Source of the DNA: Streptomyces spororaveus
GTDB taxonomy: Bacteria; Actinomycetota; Actinomycetes; Streptomycetales; Streptomycetaceae
Reading direction: 5' to 3'
Assembly: GCF_016755875.1 (NCBI RefSeq)
Contig: NZ_BNED01000005.1
Coordinates: 4,726,001-4,790,000 of the forward strand
Length of the DNA: 64,000 nt
A program made the position numbers and the translations under genes. Every line of letters starts with the position of its first letter. Positions within the stretch are counted from its first letter, which is position 1. Shown piece by piece: positions 25,683 through 33,195 of the stretch. The notes beneath the pieces were generated by a model. The model was not told the DNA's origin, searched no databases, and was given only the letters and a program-made list of their open reading frames with translations.

Positions 25683-25710
25683 CCCGTCTATACGGCACCG
25701 TATAGACGGG
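25683..25710. promoter_or_regulatory. TetR operator, copy 2 (extended)
   Basis: Arms CCCGTCTATACGG and CCGTATAGACGGG are perfect 13-base inverted repeats separated by CA. It contains TCTATACG-N4-CGTATAGA at 25687-25706, the same core as copy 1, and lies 23 bases before the tetR ATG. Confidence 0.84.
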
Positions 25711-25733
25711 GGTCGCCTGAGGAGGAGCACAGC

Positions 25734-26291
25734 ATGGGCGCGACCCGCACACCGCGCGGTAAATGGATCGAGGAAGGGCTGCGGGCCCTCGCGGCCGGCG
25801 GCCCCGAGGCCGTCCGAGTCGAGGCGCTGGCGCAGGCGCTCGGCGTCAGCAAGGGCGGCTTCTACGGGTACTTCGGCAGCCGGGGCGCGCTGCTCACCGA
25901 GATGCTCGACACCTGGGAGCACGAGGTCGCCGAGGCCGTGATCGAGCAGGTCGAGAGCGGCGGCGGAGACGCGCGGTCCAGGCTGGAGCGGCTGTTCGCG
26001 ATCGCCTCGTCGGCCGACGGGCCGGTCAGGGGCACCACGGCCGACCTCGCCATCCGCGACTGGGCCCGGCGCGACGAGGACGTCGCGCAGCGGGTGCGGC
26101 GTACCGACAACCGGCGCATGGAGTACCTGCGTTCGCTGTTCCGCGCCATCTGCACCGACGAGGACGACGTGGAGGTCCGCTGCCTGCTCGCCTACTCGCT
26201 GCGGATCGGCGAGCACTTCATCCACGTCGACCACGGCGCTCGCACCCGCGCGGAGGTCATGGAGCTGACCCGGAACTGGCTCCTGAGATAG
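25734..26291 (+). CDS. TetR-family repressor, divergent from DUF2867
   Basis: 185 aa, ATG at 25734 with GGAGGAG upstream. The N-terminal HTH (about 8-55) reads VEALAQALGVSKGGFYGYFGSRGALL, the standard TetR DNA-recognition segment. The C-terminal ligand domain is helical (ADLAIRDWARRDEDVAQRV..., then LLAYSLRIGEHFIH) and belongs to the TetR_C-type domain seen in Streptomyces regulators. Two perfect operators in the 96-base intergenic region imply autoregulation and control of the DUF2867 gene. Inducer unknown. Confidence 0.92.
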   Translation: MGATRTPRGKWIEEGLRALAAGGPEAVRVEALAQALGVSKGGFYGYFGSRGALLTEMLDTWEHEVAEAVIEQVESGGGDARSRLERLFAIASSADGPVRGTTADLAIRDWARRDEDVAQRVRRTDNRRMEYLRSLFRAICTDEDDVEVRCLLAYSLRIGEHFIHVDHGARTRAEVMELTRNWLLR

Positions 26292-26333
26292 CCGGCGGAC
26301 GTACGGGACGGTTCCGCGCGCACGCATGGGAAA

Positions 26334-26363
26334 GGCCCCGGCCGAGGGAACTCGGACGGGGCC
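26334..26363. terminator. bidirectional hairpin between tetR and the Cys-rich miniprotein gene
   Basis: Arms GGCCCCGGCCGAG (26334-26346) and CTCGGACGGGGCC (26351-26363) pair with one mismatch around loop GGAA. It serves the tetR gene on one strand and the small minus-strand gene ending at 26392. Confidence 0.7.
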
Positions 26364-26391
26364 CGTCCTCGCGTGCGGCCGGTGGAGGCCG

Positions 26392-26541
26392 TCAGCCGCC
26401 GCACTGGCAGGGGGCGCCGGACTGGCAGCCGCAGCCGCAGCCGGAGCCGCAGCCGCAGGCCGCGAGCAGCGGTAGCCGCAGCGGCTCGGGCCTCGGGGAC
26501 TGCTCCTGCTCCGGGGTGATGGGGACGGGGGAATCGGGCAT
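26392..26541 (-). CDS. 49-aa cysteine-rich miniprotein (metallothionein-like)
   Basis: ATG at 26541 preceded by the strong ribosome site GAGGAGGAACC. The first half is acidic/Pro-rich (MPDSPVPITPEQEQSPRPEP) and the C-terminal 23 residues contain seven cysteines in CxC pairs: ACGCGSGCGCGCQSG then APCQCGG. There is no signal peptide. The spacing is typical of metal-thiolate clusters; bacterial metallothioneins such as MymT and SmtA have comparable density. Copper or zinc binding is inferred, not shown. It lies between tetR and phoU, both of which have separate transcripts. Confidence 0.72.
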   Translation of the reverse strand: MPDSPVPITPEQEQSPRPEPLRLPLLAACGCGSGCGCGCQSGAPCQCGG

Positions 26542-26711
26542 GGTTCCTCCTCGCAGGGGCGGTGCCCCGCGGCATACGGGACTACGTACGACGACCGCCC
26601 TCGCCCTCATTCATGCCCAGCGGTACCGGCGCGTCAACGGCGCATTGGGGCTCGGCGTGGCCCGCGGTCGGGCCGCCCCCGTCCGGATTCCCCGCTTCCG
26701 GTGCCGGTGGG

Positions 26712-27389
26712 TCAGACGCCGTCGACCTGGGTCGGCTGCTGGAGGTCGTCCGCGTGCTCACCCGTCACCAGGTAGACCACGCGCTTGGCCACCGACACCG
26801 CGTGGTCCGCGAAGCGCTCGTAGTAGCGGCCCAGCAGGGTCACGTCCACGGCCGTCTCGATGCCGTGCTTCCAGCGGTCGTCCATCAGGTGCTGGAACAG
26901 CGTGCGGTGCAGCTGGTCCATCTCGTCGTCGTCCTGCTCCAGCTGGAGCGCGAGGTCGACGTCCTTCGTGATGATCACCTCGGCGGCCTTCGCCATCAGG
27001 CGCTGCGCCAGCTGCCCCATCTCCAGGATGGTCGCGTGCAGGTCCCGCGGCACGGCGCGGTCCGGGAAGCGCAGCCGGGCGAGCTTCGCCACGTGCTGGG
27101 CGAGGTCGCCGCTGCGCTCCAGGTCGGCGCTCATCCGCAGGGAGGTCACGACGATGCGCAGGTCGGTGGCGACCGGCTGCTGGCGGGCCAGCAGGGCGAT
27201 GGCGCGCGCCTCCAGGTCGTGCTGGAGGTCGTCGACCTTCTGGTCGGCGGCGATGACGCTCTCGGCGAGCTTCAGGTCGGCGTCGAGCATGGACGTCGTG
27301 GCCCGCCCGATCGCGGAGCCGACGAGCCGGGCCATCTCGACCAGGCCTTCTCCGATCGAGTCCAGTTCCTCGTGGTACGCGTCGCGCAT
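26712..27389 (-). CDS. phoU: PhoU, phosphate signalling modulator
   Basis: 225 aa, ATG at 27389 (MRDAYHEELDSIGEGLVEMA). Two PhoU three-helix repeats with the family motifs DQKVDDLQHDLEARAI and LERYYERFADHAVSVAKRV-like LGRYYERFADHAVSV. The E/D-x-x-x-D metal-cluster residues are present. PhoU links the PstSCAB transporter to PhoR, limiting the response when phosphate is sufficient. It is divergent from phoR-phoP across a PHO-box-containing spacer, the usual Streptomyces arrangement, and is itself PhoP-dependent there. Confidence 0.95.
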   Translation of the reverse strand: MRDAYHEELDSIGEGLVEMARLVGSAIGRATTSMLDADLKLAESVIAADQKVDDLQHDLEARAIALLARQQPVATDLRIVVTSLRMSADLERSGDLAQHVAKLARLRFPDRAVPRDLHATILEMGQLAQRLMAKAAEVIITKDVDLALQLEQDDDEMDQLHRTLFQHLMDDRWKHGIETAVDVTLLGRYYERFADHAVSVAKRVVYLVTGEHADDLQQPTQVDGV

Positions 27390-27504
27390 GTCTCGTGTCC
27401 CTCTCTCGACCTACTACTGCGGTACTGCCCGGGGGCGGGCCGGGGCGGCCAGCGGCCCCACGTTGACACCGTGAGCCGCAAACGCGTCCGACTCCGGCAC
27501 CACA

Positions 27505-27533
27505 AGTGAATCAACCCCGTCGCCAGGGTGAAC
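27505..27533 (-). promoter_or_regulatory. PHO box between phoU and phoR (PhoP-binding direct repeats)
   Basis: On the minus strand, GTTCACC (27533-27527) and ATTCACT (27511-27505) are exactly 22 bases apart, twice the 11-base PhoP repeat unit; the unit between them (27522-27512) matches poorly. Position and orientation fit PhoP control of phoU and phoRP. Confidence 0.6.
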
Positions 27534-27594
27534 TCTGGGCGACGACTGTTCGAGGTGCCACCCGAACGGCTGTGGAAGTGTCGTCGCGCCTGCT

Positions 27595-27600
27595 TAACCT
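27595..27600 (+). promoter_or_regulatory. -10 element for leaderless phoR transcript
   Basis: TAACCT, six bases before the phoR ATG at 27607. A leaderless phoRP transcript fits what is known in S. coelicolor. Confidence 0.55.
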
Positions 27601-27606
27601 GGATCC

Positions 27607-28806
27607 ATGGACGTGAACGCGGCGGTCGCCGCAGCTGCAGCGATCGCCGGTCTTTGCACCGGTGTGATCGCGATGCTGGCGTTCCGCTGGAGCGAGCGCG
27701 ACCAGGCCCGCCCCACCCGGAGCTCCATGCGCCCCGACATCAACGCGGTGCTGCCGCCCGGCGTGGACACCGTCCTCTCGGTGCTGCGGTCCTCGGCGGT
27801 CGTACTGGACGAGGGCGACGCGGTGGTCAAGGCCAGCTCGGCGGCCTACGCCCTCGGCCTGGTCCGCGGCGGCAAGCTCGCCGTGGAGCCGATGCTCCAC
27901 ATGGCCCGCGACACCCGCCGTGACGGGGAGATACGCCAGGTCGAGCTGGACCTGCCCCGGCGCGGCACCGGCCGCGGAGAGGCCCTCGCCGTCTCGGCGC
28001 GCGTCGCCCCGCTCGGCTCCCGCCTGGTGCTCCTCCTGGTCGAGGACCTCACCGAGGCCCGCCGCATCGAGGCCGTGCGCCGCGACTTCGTCGCCAACGT
28101 GTCCCACGAGCTGAAGACCCCGGTCGGGGCGATCTCCCTGCTGTCCGAGGCCGTCATGGACGCCGCGGACGACCCCGAGGCGGTCAGCCGCTTCGCGGGC
28201 CGCATGCAGATCGAGTCCACCCGCCTGATCAACCTCGTGCAGGAGCTCATCGACCTCTCCCGGGTACAGAACGACGACCCGCTGGAGGACGCCGAGCCCG
28301 TGCGCGTGGACACGCTCGTCGCCGAGGCCATCGACCGCTGCCGCCACACGGCCTCCTCGAAACAGATCACCATGGCCGCGGGCGGCACCGCCGACCTGCG
28401 GGTATGGGGCAACCGCGGACAGCTCGCGGCCGCCCTCGGCAATCTGGTCGAGAACGCCGTCAACTACAGCCCCGCCCGCACCCGCGTCGGCATCGCCGGA
28501 CGCAGGGTGACGGCTCCTGGGGGAGACTTGATCGAGATCGCCGTGACCGACCAGGGCATCGGCATCCCGGAAAAGGACCGCGAGCGCATCTTCGAGCGCT
28601 TCTACCGCGTGGACCCGGCCCGCTCCCGCGCCACGGGAGGAACGGGCCTCGGCCTTGCGATCGTGAAGCACGTGGCGGCCTCGCACGGCGGGGAGGTGTC
28701 GGTATGGAGCTCGGAGGGCCAGGGTTCCACGTTCACCCTGCGACTCCCTGAAGCAGCCGCCCCGGCCCCGGTGGCGGCCCCCCGCACCCACCCGACCCCT
28801 GCCTGA
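27607..28806 (+). CDS. phoR: PhoR (SenX3-like), phosphate sensor histidine kinase
   Basis: 399 aa. ATG at 27607 six bases after TAACCT. One transmembrane helix (about 6-27), a PAS-like cytoplasmic segment (about 45-140), then the H-box SHELKTPVGAISLL with phospho-accepting His167, the N box NLVENAVNYSP, the G1 box VTDQGIGIPEKDRERIFERF and the G2 box GGTGLGLAIVKHVAASHGG. It autophosphorylates at low phosphate and phosphorylates PhoP. The gene is followed 41 bases later by phoP, as a two-gene operon. Short external loop, as in SenX3. Confidence 0.95.
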   Translation: MDVNAAVAAAAAIAGLCTGVIAMLAFRWSERDQARPTRSSMRPDINAVLPPGVDTVLSVLRSSAVVLDEGDAVVKASSAAYALGLVRGGKLAVEPMLHMARDTRRDGEIRQVELDLPRRGTGRGEALAVSARVAPLGSRLVLLLVEDLTEARRIEAVRRDFVANVSHELKTPVGAISLLSEAVMDAADDPEAVSRFAGRMQIESTRLINLVQELIDLSRVQNDDPLEDAEPVRVDTLVAEAIDRCRHTASSKQITMAAGGTADLRVWGNRGQLAAALGNLVENAVNYSPARTRVGIAGRRVTAPGGDLIEIAVTDQGIGIPEKDRERIFERFYRVDPARSRATGGTGLGLAIVKHVAASHGGEVSVWSSEGQGSTFTLRLPEAAAPAPVAAPRTHPTPA

Positions 28807-28847
28807 CCCAGAACCGCTCCAGCCATTCCTGCCCCGGAGGTCCTTCC

Positions 28848-29528
28848 GTGACCCGAGTGCTCGTCGTCGAGGATGAGGAATCCTTCAGCGACGCCCTGTC
28901 CTACATGCTCCGCAAGGAGGGCTTCGAGGTCGCCATCGCCGCGACCGGCCCCGACGGGCTCGACGAGTTCGAGCGCAACGGCGCCGACCTCGTCCTCCTC
29001 GACCTGATGCTTCCCGGCCTGCCCGGCACGGAGGTCTGCCGGCAGCTGCGCGGCCGCTCCAACGTCCCCGTGATCATGGTGACCGCCAAGGACAGCGAGA
29101 TCGACAAGGTCGTCGGGCTGGAGATAGGAGCAGATGACTACGTCACCAAGCCCTTCTCCTCCCGCGAGCTGGTCGCCCGCATCCGCGCGGTCCTGCGCCG
29201 CCGCGGCGAGCCGGAGGAGGTCACCCCGGCGGCCCTGGAGGCCGGCCCCGTACGGATGGACGTCGACCGCCACGTGGTCACGGTCTCCGGCGGCAAGGTG
29301 GACCTCCCGCTGAAGGAGTTCGACCTGCTGGAGATGCTGCTGCGCAACGCGGGCCGCGTGCTGACCCGTATGCAGCTCATCGACCGGGTCTGGGGCGCGG
29401 ACTACGTCGGCGACACCAAGACCCTCGACGTCCACGTCAAGCGCCTGCGCGCCAAGATCGAGCCGGACCCGGGCGCCCCGCGCTACCTGGTGACGGTGCG
29501 CGGCCTCGGCTACAAGTTCGAGCCGTAG
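28848..29528 (+). CDS. phoP: PhoP, phosphate response regulator
   Basis: 226 aa from the GTG at 28848, GGAGG upstream. OmpR family: receiver (1-120) with D9/E10 pocket, phospho-acceptor D52 in LLDLMLPG and K101 in TKPFSSRELVARI; winged-helix DNA-binding domain (about 130-226) with EFDLLEMLLRNAGRVLTRMQL and VHVKRLRAKIEPDPGAPRYL. It activates pst, phoA/D and other genes at PHO boxes under phosphate limitation, and cross-regulates glnR. The last codons are duplicated 179 bases downstream (see the repeats at 29458 and 29637). Confidence 0.96.
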   Translation: MTRVLVVEDEESFSDALSYMLRKEGFEVAIAATGPDGLDEFERNGADLVLLDLMLPGLPGTEVCRQLRGRSNVPVIMVTAKDSEIDKVVGLEIGADDYVTKPFSSRELVARIRAVLRRRGEPEEVTPAALEAGPVRMDVDRHVVTVSGGKVDLPLKEFDLLEMLLRNAGRVLTRMQLIDRVWGADYVGDTKTLDVHVKRLRAKIEPDPGAPRYLVTVRGLGYKFEP

Positions 29529-29558
29529 GCCGACGGCGTACGCGCGGCCCGGAGCCGG
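29458..29558 (+). repeat. 3' end of phoP plus flank, original copy of a 101-base direct repeat
   Basis: Covers the last 23 codons of phoP and the next 30 bases. It matches 29637-29737 at 100 of 101 positions (offset 179; only 29548 C versus 29727 T differs). Confidence 0.93.
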
Positions 29559-29636
29559 TCGGAGGCCGGCACAGCGTCCCGAAGCCGGTGAGGCCCCCTG
29601 GGCCGCACCGTGCGAGGGGCGCACGCGGGATGGTGC

Positions 29637-29737
29637 TCGAGCCGGACCCGGGCGCCCCGCGCTACCTGGTGACGGTGCGCGGCCTCGGCTACAAGTTCGA
29701 GCCGTAGGCCGACGGCGTACGCGCGGTCCGGAGCCGG
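29637..29737 (+). repeat. duplicated 3' end of phoP (copy 2)
   Basis: A 101-base copy with one mismatch to 29458-29558. Read in frame from ATG at 29630 it would give MVL then EPDPGAPRYLVTVRGLGYKF-EP and the phoP stop codon. This is a partial duplication, not a gene: it lacks a ribosome site and any independent domain. Confidence 0.93.
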
Positions 29738-29740
29738 ATA

Positions 29741-29788
29741 TACGGGAAGGGCCCCCGGCCGCATCAGCGGCCGGGGGCCCTTCCCGTA
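29741..29788. terminator. bidirectional 22-base-pair terminator after phoP
   Basis: Perfect arms (29741-29762 and 29767-29788, beginning TACGGGAAGGGCCCCCGG) around the loop ATCA. The longest perfect hairpin in the window; it separates the phoP duplication from the convergent lipoprotein gene ending at 29803. Confidence 0.93.
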
Positions 29789-29802
29789 TGCGTATGTCCG
29801 CG

Positions 29803-30501
29803 TCAGTGGCCCGCGGCGTGCGACGGGGAACCCGACGGCGTGCCCGCGGGGGAGCCGGACGGGGTGGCGCCCGCGGCCGCACCGGTGGCCGCGCCCGAGG
29901 GAGTGCCCGAGGGAGTGCCGGACGGGGTGGTACCCGCGGCCGGGGGCGTGGCCGGGGACGCGGCGGGCGTCGGGGCCGCGACGGGGGCCGCGGACGGGCC
30001 GAACGGGGCGAAGGCGCCGGTGGCGGGGACCACGAAGGCCTGCAGCTCGACGCCGCCCGCGTTGCTCAGCTGGAAGACGACGTCCTGCACTTCGCCGTCC
30101 CGGGCGGCCACGGAACCGTCCTCGATCACGGCGGAGGCGTTGCCCTTGCCGCCGATCACCACGTAGCCGAGGGCCGGCACGGTGATCTTGCCGGAGCCCT
30201 CGGCGGGCTTCAGCGCGACCTTGCCCTTGCCACCCGGGAGGGTGATGCCGTCAAGCGTCTGTGCCTTGGTGCCGTTGTTGAAGACCGTCGCGGAGACGAC
30301 CGCGGGGCCCTTCTCGCCCTTCTGGCCCTGGGTGATCACCAGTGCGTTCTGGACCTCGATGTCGCCCTTGGTGGCGGCGGCGTTGTCCGGCTTGATCTGG
30401 AGGGTCTGCGCATCCCGGCCCGCACCGCATGCGGCCAGCGAGGCGATCGAGAACACGACGGCGGTGGCGGCGAGGGCGCCGCGTCGAAGGCTGCGGCTCA
30501 C
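29803..30501 (-). CDS. DUF461 lipoprotein with Ser/Pro/Gly/Thr-rich tail
   Basis: 232 aa, ATG at 30501. Signal peptide with lipobox SLAAC (lipidation at Cys25), a central beta-rich DUF461 domain (about 30-155; ALVITQGQKGEKGPAVVSATVFNNGT is typical), then a low-complexity tail of TPSGTPSGTPSG repeats ending SPSHAAGH. The domain is a PCuAC/copper-chaperone-like beta sandwich, but no Met/His copper motif is obvious apart from the terminal His residues. Convergent with phoP. Role unknown. Confidence 0.83.
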   Translation of the reverse strand: MSRSLRRGALAATAVVFSIASLAACGAGRDAQTLQIKPDNAAATKGDIEVQNALVITQGQKGEKGPAVVSATVFNNGTKAQTLDGITLPGGKGKVALKPAEGSGKITVPALGYVVIGGKGNASAVIEDGSVAARDGEVQDVVFQLSNAGGVELQAFVVPATGAFAPFGPSAAPVAAPTPAASPATPPAAGTTPSGTPSGTPSGAATGAAAGATPSGSPAGTPSGSPSHAAGH

Positions 30502-31090
30502 GGCGGCGGCAACTCCTTGGACGAACGGAAGGGGCGGGTGGGCGCTCGGAACGGCCGAGGTAAAGCCGCTCTAAGGGTGTGTCAGCGCGCTTAGGTTACC
30601 GAGCCGCCGCCCCGCCCCCGCACCCGACCCTCCGCAGGGCGGCCCCCACCCTGGGAGCGCCCCGCGATCTTGCATTCCGGGGTGCCGTCCACCGCGCCGA
30701 TCTTGAGGCGCTCGCATATCCCGTGCCGGACCCCCGTTGATCAATTTCCGGATTCTCTCGAACGGCACTTCGTGATCAATTCAGGATTGGGCCGGAACCC
30801 GCCCGGTGAGGGGGCCGCCAGTCGGACGGAGTAGTTCGGTTTCCCGACTCGGAACCCGGCAAAACGGGACGTACGTCACACTGATGGGGGTGCCGGGCAG
30901 GTGTAGCGTGGCCCTTTCGCCCGGTCCGCGCAGCGCCCCCGACCTGCGAATACCCGCTTCCGGAAGCTCTCCGCAGCACGTTCCTGTTGCTGTTGTCAAG
31001 CCCCGAGATGTGCCCTGACCTGCGAAAACGCCATTCATAACAGTCAGTTCTCGTGTTACCCTGGATAGCCACGGAAGGGGTACCTGTCAC
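30502..31090. other. 589-base intergenic region before carD with promoter and direct repeats
   Basis: Holds the minus-strand lipoprotein promoter (left) and the carD control region (right). No coding frame convinces. Direct repeats TGATCAATTtCcGGATT (30738-30754) and TGATCAATTCaGGATT (30773-30788) are 35 bases apart, and TAGCGT (30904-30909) resembles another -10. The AT content rises from 30730 to 31070, as expected for a regulated promoter. Confidence 0.6.
31054..31062 (+). promoter_or_regulatory. carD: extended -10 promoter of carD
   Basis: TGTTACCCT (31054-31062) is an extended -10 (TG-N-TANNNT). A TSS near 31069 leaves a 22-base leader with the ribosome site GGAAGGGG (31073-31080). Confidence 0.55.
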
Positions 31091-31573
31091 ATGACGTTCA
31101 AGGTTGGCGACACCGTGGTCTATCCCCATCACGGGGCCGCGCTGATCGAGGCCATTGAGACTCGTCAGATCAAAGGCGTGGACAAGACCTACTTGGTGCT
31201 CAAGGTCGCTCAGGGCGACCTGACGGTTCGTGTGCCTGCGGACAATGCGGAGTTCGTCGGCGTTCGCGACGTAGTCGGCCAGGACGGGCTGGACCGGGTC
31301 TTCGAGGTGCTCCGCGCACCGTATGCAGAAGAGCCGACGAACTGGTCCCGGCGCTACAAGGCAAATCTGGAGAAGCTCGCTTCTGGCGATGTCATCAAGG
31401 TCGCCGAAGTGGTGCGTGACCTGTGGCGTCGTGAGCGTGAGCGCGGGCTTTCCGCGGGTGAGAAGCGCATGCTCGCGAAGGCGCGCCAGATTCTGGTGAG
31501 CGAGCTCGCGCTCGCTGAGAACACGAACGAGGACAAGGCCGAGGCCCTCCTCGACGAGGTGCTCGCGTCCTGA
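31091..31573 (+). CDS. carD: CarD-family RNA polymerase-binding transcription factor
   Basis: 160 aa, ATG at 31091 (GGAAGGGG upstream). The N-terminal RNAP-interacting Tudor-like domain (about 1-60) begins [20 protein letters not shown], and the helical C-terminal domain (about 70-160) includes [18 protein letters not shown] and [18 protein letters not shown]. CarD binds the RNAP beta subunit and stabilises open complexes, notably at rRNA promoters. As in other actinobacteria it is followed by ispD and ispF. Codon use is less GC-biased than in most neighbours, as expected for an ancient highly expressed gene. Confidence 0.96.
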   Translation: MTFKVGDTVVYPHHGAALIEAIETRQIKGVDKTYLVLKVAQGDLTVRVPADNAEFVGVRDVVGQDGLDRVFEVLRAPYAEEPTNWSRRYKANLEKLASGDVIKVAEVVRDLWRRERERGLSAGEKRMLAKARQILVSELALAENTNEDKAEALLDEVLAS

Positions 31574-31843
31574 CGCGAGTCCCCGTGCACCATGTGGTGC
31601 GCAGCTTGCCGCGGTGCCCGATGACTGGGTCTCTCCTCCACGAGAGGCCTGTTGCCGGGCGCTGCGGCATGTCTGTATCCGTATCTCTTGCCTCACTGCC
31701 CCACCGCCACCATCGCGATGGCGTGCCGGGTTCGGGCAGCCTGCTCGACCGGTCGTCACGGAAGGGGCGAGGGGCGTCGCACCCGGCACCCTTCAGGCCA
31801 TACCCATGTCGGCCGAAGTCACAAACCTGGCTCGGAGCTACTG

Positions 31844-32590
31844 ATGTCTGACGTAACGCGTCCCCACCGCACCGCCGCGGTGATCCCGGCCGCCGGCCGG
31901 GGGGTACGCCTCGGTCCCGGTGCCCCCAAGGCCCTGCGGGCCCTCGGCGGTACCCCGATGCTCATCCACGCCGTACGCGCGATGGCCCGCTCCCGTGCGG
32001 TCTCCCTCGTGGTGGTCGTCGCCCCGCCCGCCGAGGCCGCCGAGGTGCGCCTGCTGCTGGGCGAGCACGCGCTGCCCGAGCGCACCGAACTGCTGGTCGT
32101 GCCCGGCGGGGAGACCCGCCAGGAGTCCGTCCGCGCCGGCCTGGACGTGCTGCCGCCGGACATCACCTCCGTGCTGATCCACGACGCGGCCCGGCCGCTC
32201 GTGCCCGTGGACACCGTGGACTCGGTCGTCGAGGCCGTGCGCGACGGAGCGCCCGCCGTGGTGCCCGCGCTGCCCCTGGCCGACACCGTCAAGGAGGTCG
32301 AGCCCGGCAAGCCCGGCGAGCCCGAGCCCGTCCTCGGCACGCCCGAACGGGCCCGGCTGCGCGCCGTGCAGACCCCGCAGGGCTTCGACCTCGCCACCCT
32401 CCGGCAGGCGCACGACGCGATCGCCGTCGACGGCGAGGGCGCCACCGACGACGCCGGCATGGTGGAACGGCTCGGTGTCACCGTCGTGGTGATCCCGGGC
32501 CACGAAGAGGCCTTCAAGGTCACCCGCCCGCTCGACCTGGTCCTCGCAGAGGCCGTACTCGCCCGCAGGAGGGCCACCGATGGCTACTGA
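31844..32590 (+). CDS. ispD: IspD, 2-C-methyl-D-erythritol 4-phosphate cytidylyltransferase
   Basis: 248 aa, ATG at 31844. CTP-binding [17 protein letters not shown] (the GxGxRxGxxxPK-type motif), IHDAARPLV for substrate binding and [10 protein letters not shown] are all typical. It catalyses formation of CDP-methylerythritol in the non-mevalonate isoprenoid route. The 270 bases between carD and ispD show no other gene and may hold a second promoter. Its 3' end overlaps ispF by 11 bases, so the two are translationally linked. Confidence 0.94.
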   Translation: MSDVTRPHRTAAVIPAAGRGVRLGPGAPKALRALGGTPMLIHAVRAMARSRAVSLVVVVAPPAEAAEVRLLLGEHALPERTELLVVPGGETRQESVRAGLDVLPPDITSVLIHDAARPLVPVDTVDSVVEAVRDGAPAVVPALPLADTVKEVEPGKPGEPEPVLGTPERARLRAVQTPQGFDLATLRQAHDAIAVDGEGATDDAGMVERLGVTVVVIPGHEEAFKVTRPLDLVLAEAVLARRRATDGY

Positions 32591-33101
32591 TCCCACCCGG
32601 CACGACGCGCCCGCCGCGCCGCTGATCCCGCTCGTCGGCATCGGCACCGACGTGCACGCCTTCGAGACCGGCCGTGAGCTGTGGTGCGCCGGCCTGCTCT
32701 GGGAGGGCGAGGACGGCCTCGCCGGGCACTCCGACGGCGACGTCGCCGCCCACGCCGCCTGCGACGCGCTCTTCTCCGCCGCCGGTGTCGGCGACCTCGG
32801 AGCGCACTTCGGCACCTCCCGCCCCGAGTGGTCCGGAGCCGCCGGCGTCACCCTTCTGGCGGAGGCGGCCCGCATCGTCCGCGCCGAGGGCTTCGAGATC
32901 GGCAACATCGCCATCCAGGTGATCGGCGTACGCCCGAAGATCGGAAAGCGGCGCGAAGAAGCGCAGAAGGCGCTCGCGGCCGCCGCCGGCGCCCCCGTCT
33001 CGGTGTCCGGCACCACCACCGACGGGCTGGGGCTCACCGGCCGTGCCGAAGGGCTCGCCGCCATCGCCACCGCCCTCGTGTACCGGACGAACCGGGCCTG
33101 A
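32580..33101 (+). CDS. ispF: IspF, 2-C-methyl-D-erythritol 2,4-cyclodiphosphate synthase
   Basis: 173 aa, ATG at 32580 overlapping ispD. Metal site residues are D24 and H26 in GIGTDVHAF and H58 in [15 protein letters not shown]; the [15 protein letters not shown] segment near the C-terminus binds the nucleotide. It cyclises CDP-methylerythritol phosphate to MEcPP with release of CMP. A Pro/Ala-rich extension of ~15 residues precedes the conserved core. Confidence 0.95.
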   Translation: MATDPTRHDAPAAPLIPLVGIGTDVHAFETGRELWCAGLLWEGEDGLAGHSDGDVAAHAACDALFSAAGVGDLGAHFGTSRPEWSGAAGVTLLAEAARIVRAEGFEIGNIAIQVIGVRPKIGKRREEAQKALAAAAGAPVSVSGTTTDGLGLTGRAEGLAAIATALVYRTNRA

Positions 33102-33137
33102 TCCCTCGTAGCGGTCGCACTTCTTCGGCAACAAAGG

Positions 33138-33168
33138 TGCCCCGGGCCCCCAAAGGGTCGCGGGGCAC
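33138..33168. terminator. possible hairpin between ispF and cysS
   Basis: GTGCCCCG (33138-33145) pairs with CGGGGCAC (33161-33168); an inner CCC/GGG pairing can extend it. Imperfect, so weaker than the other terminators here. Confidence 0.5.
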
Positions 33169-33195
33169 TGCTACAGGGCCACTACCCTGGATGCC

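Noticed and set aside
29630..29707. Small frame MVL-EPDPGAPRYL... as a possible gene
   Set aside because: It is only the duplicated phoP tail with a chance ATG; no ribosome site or independent fold.
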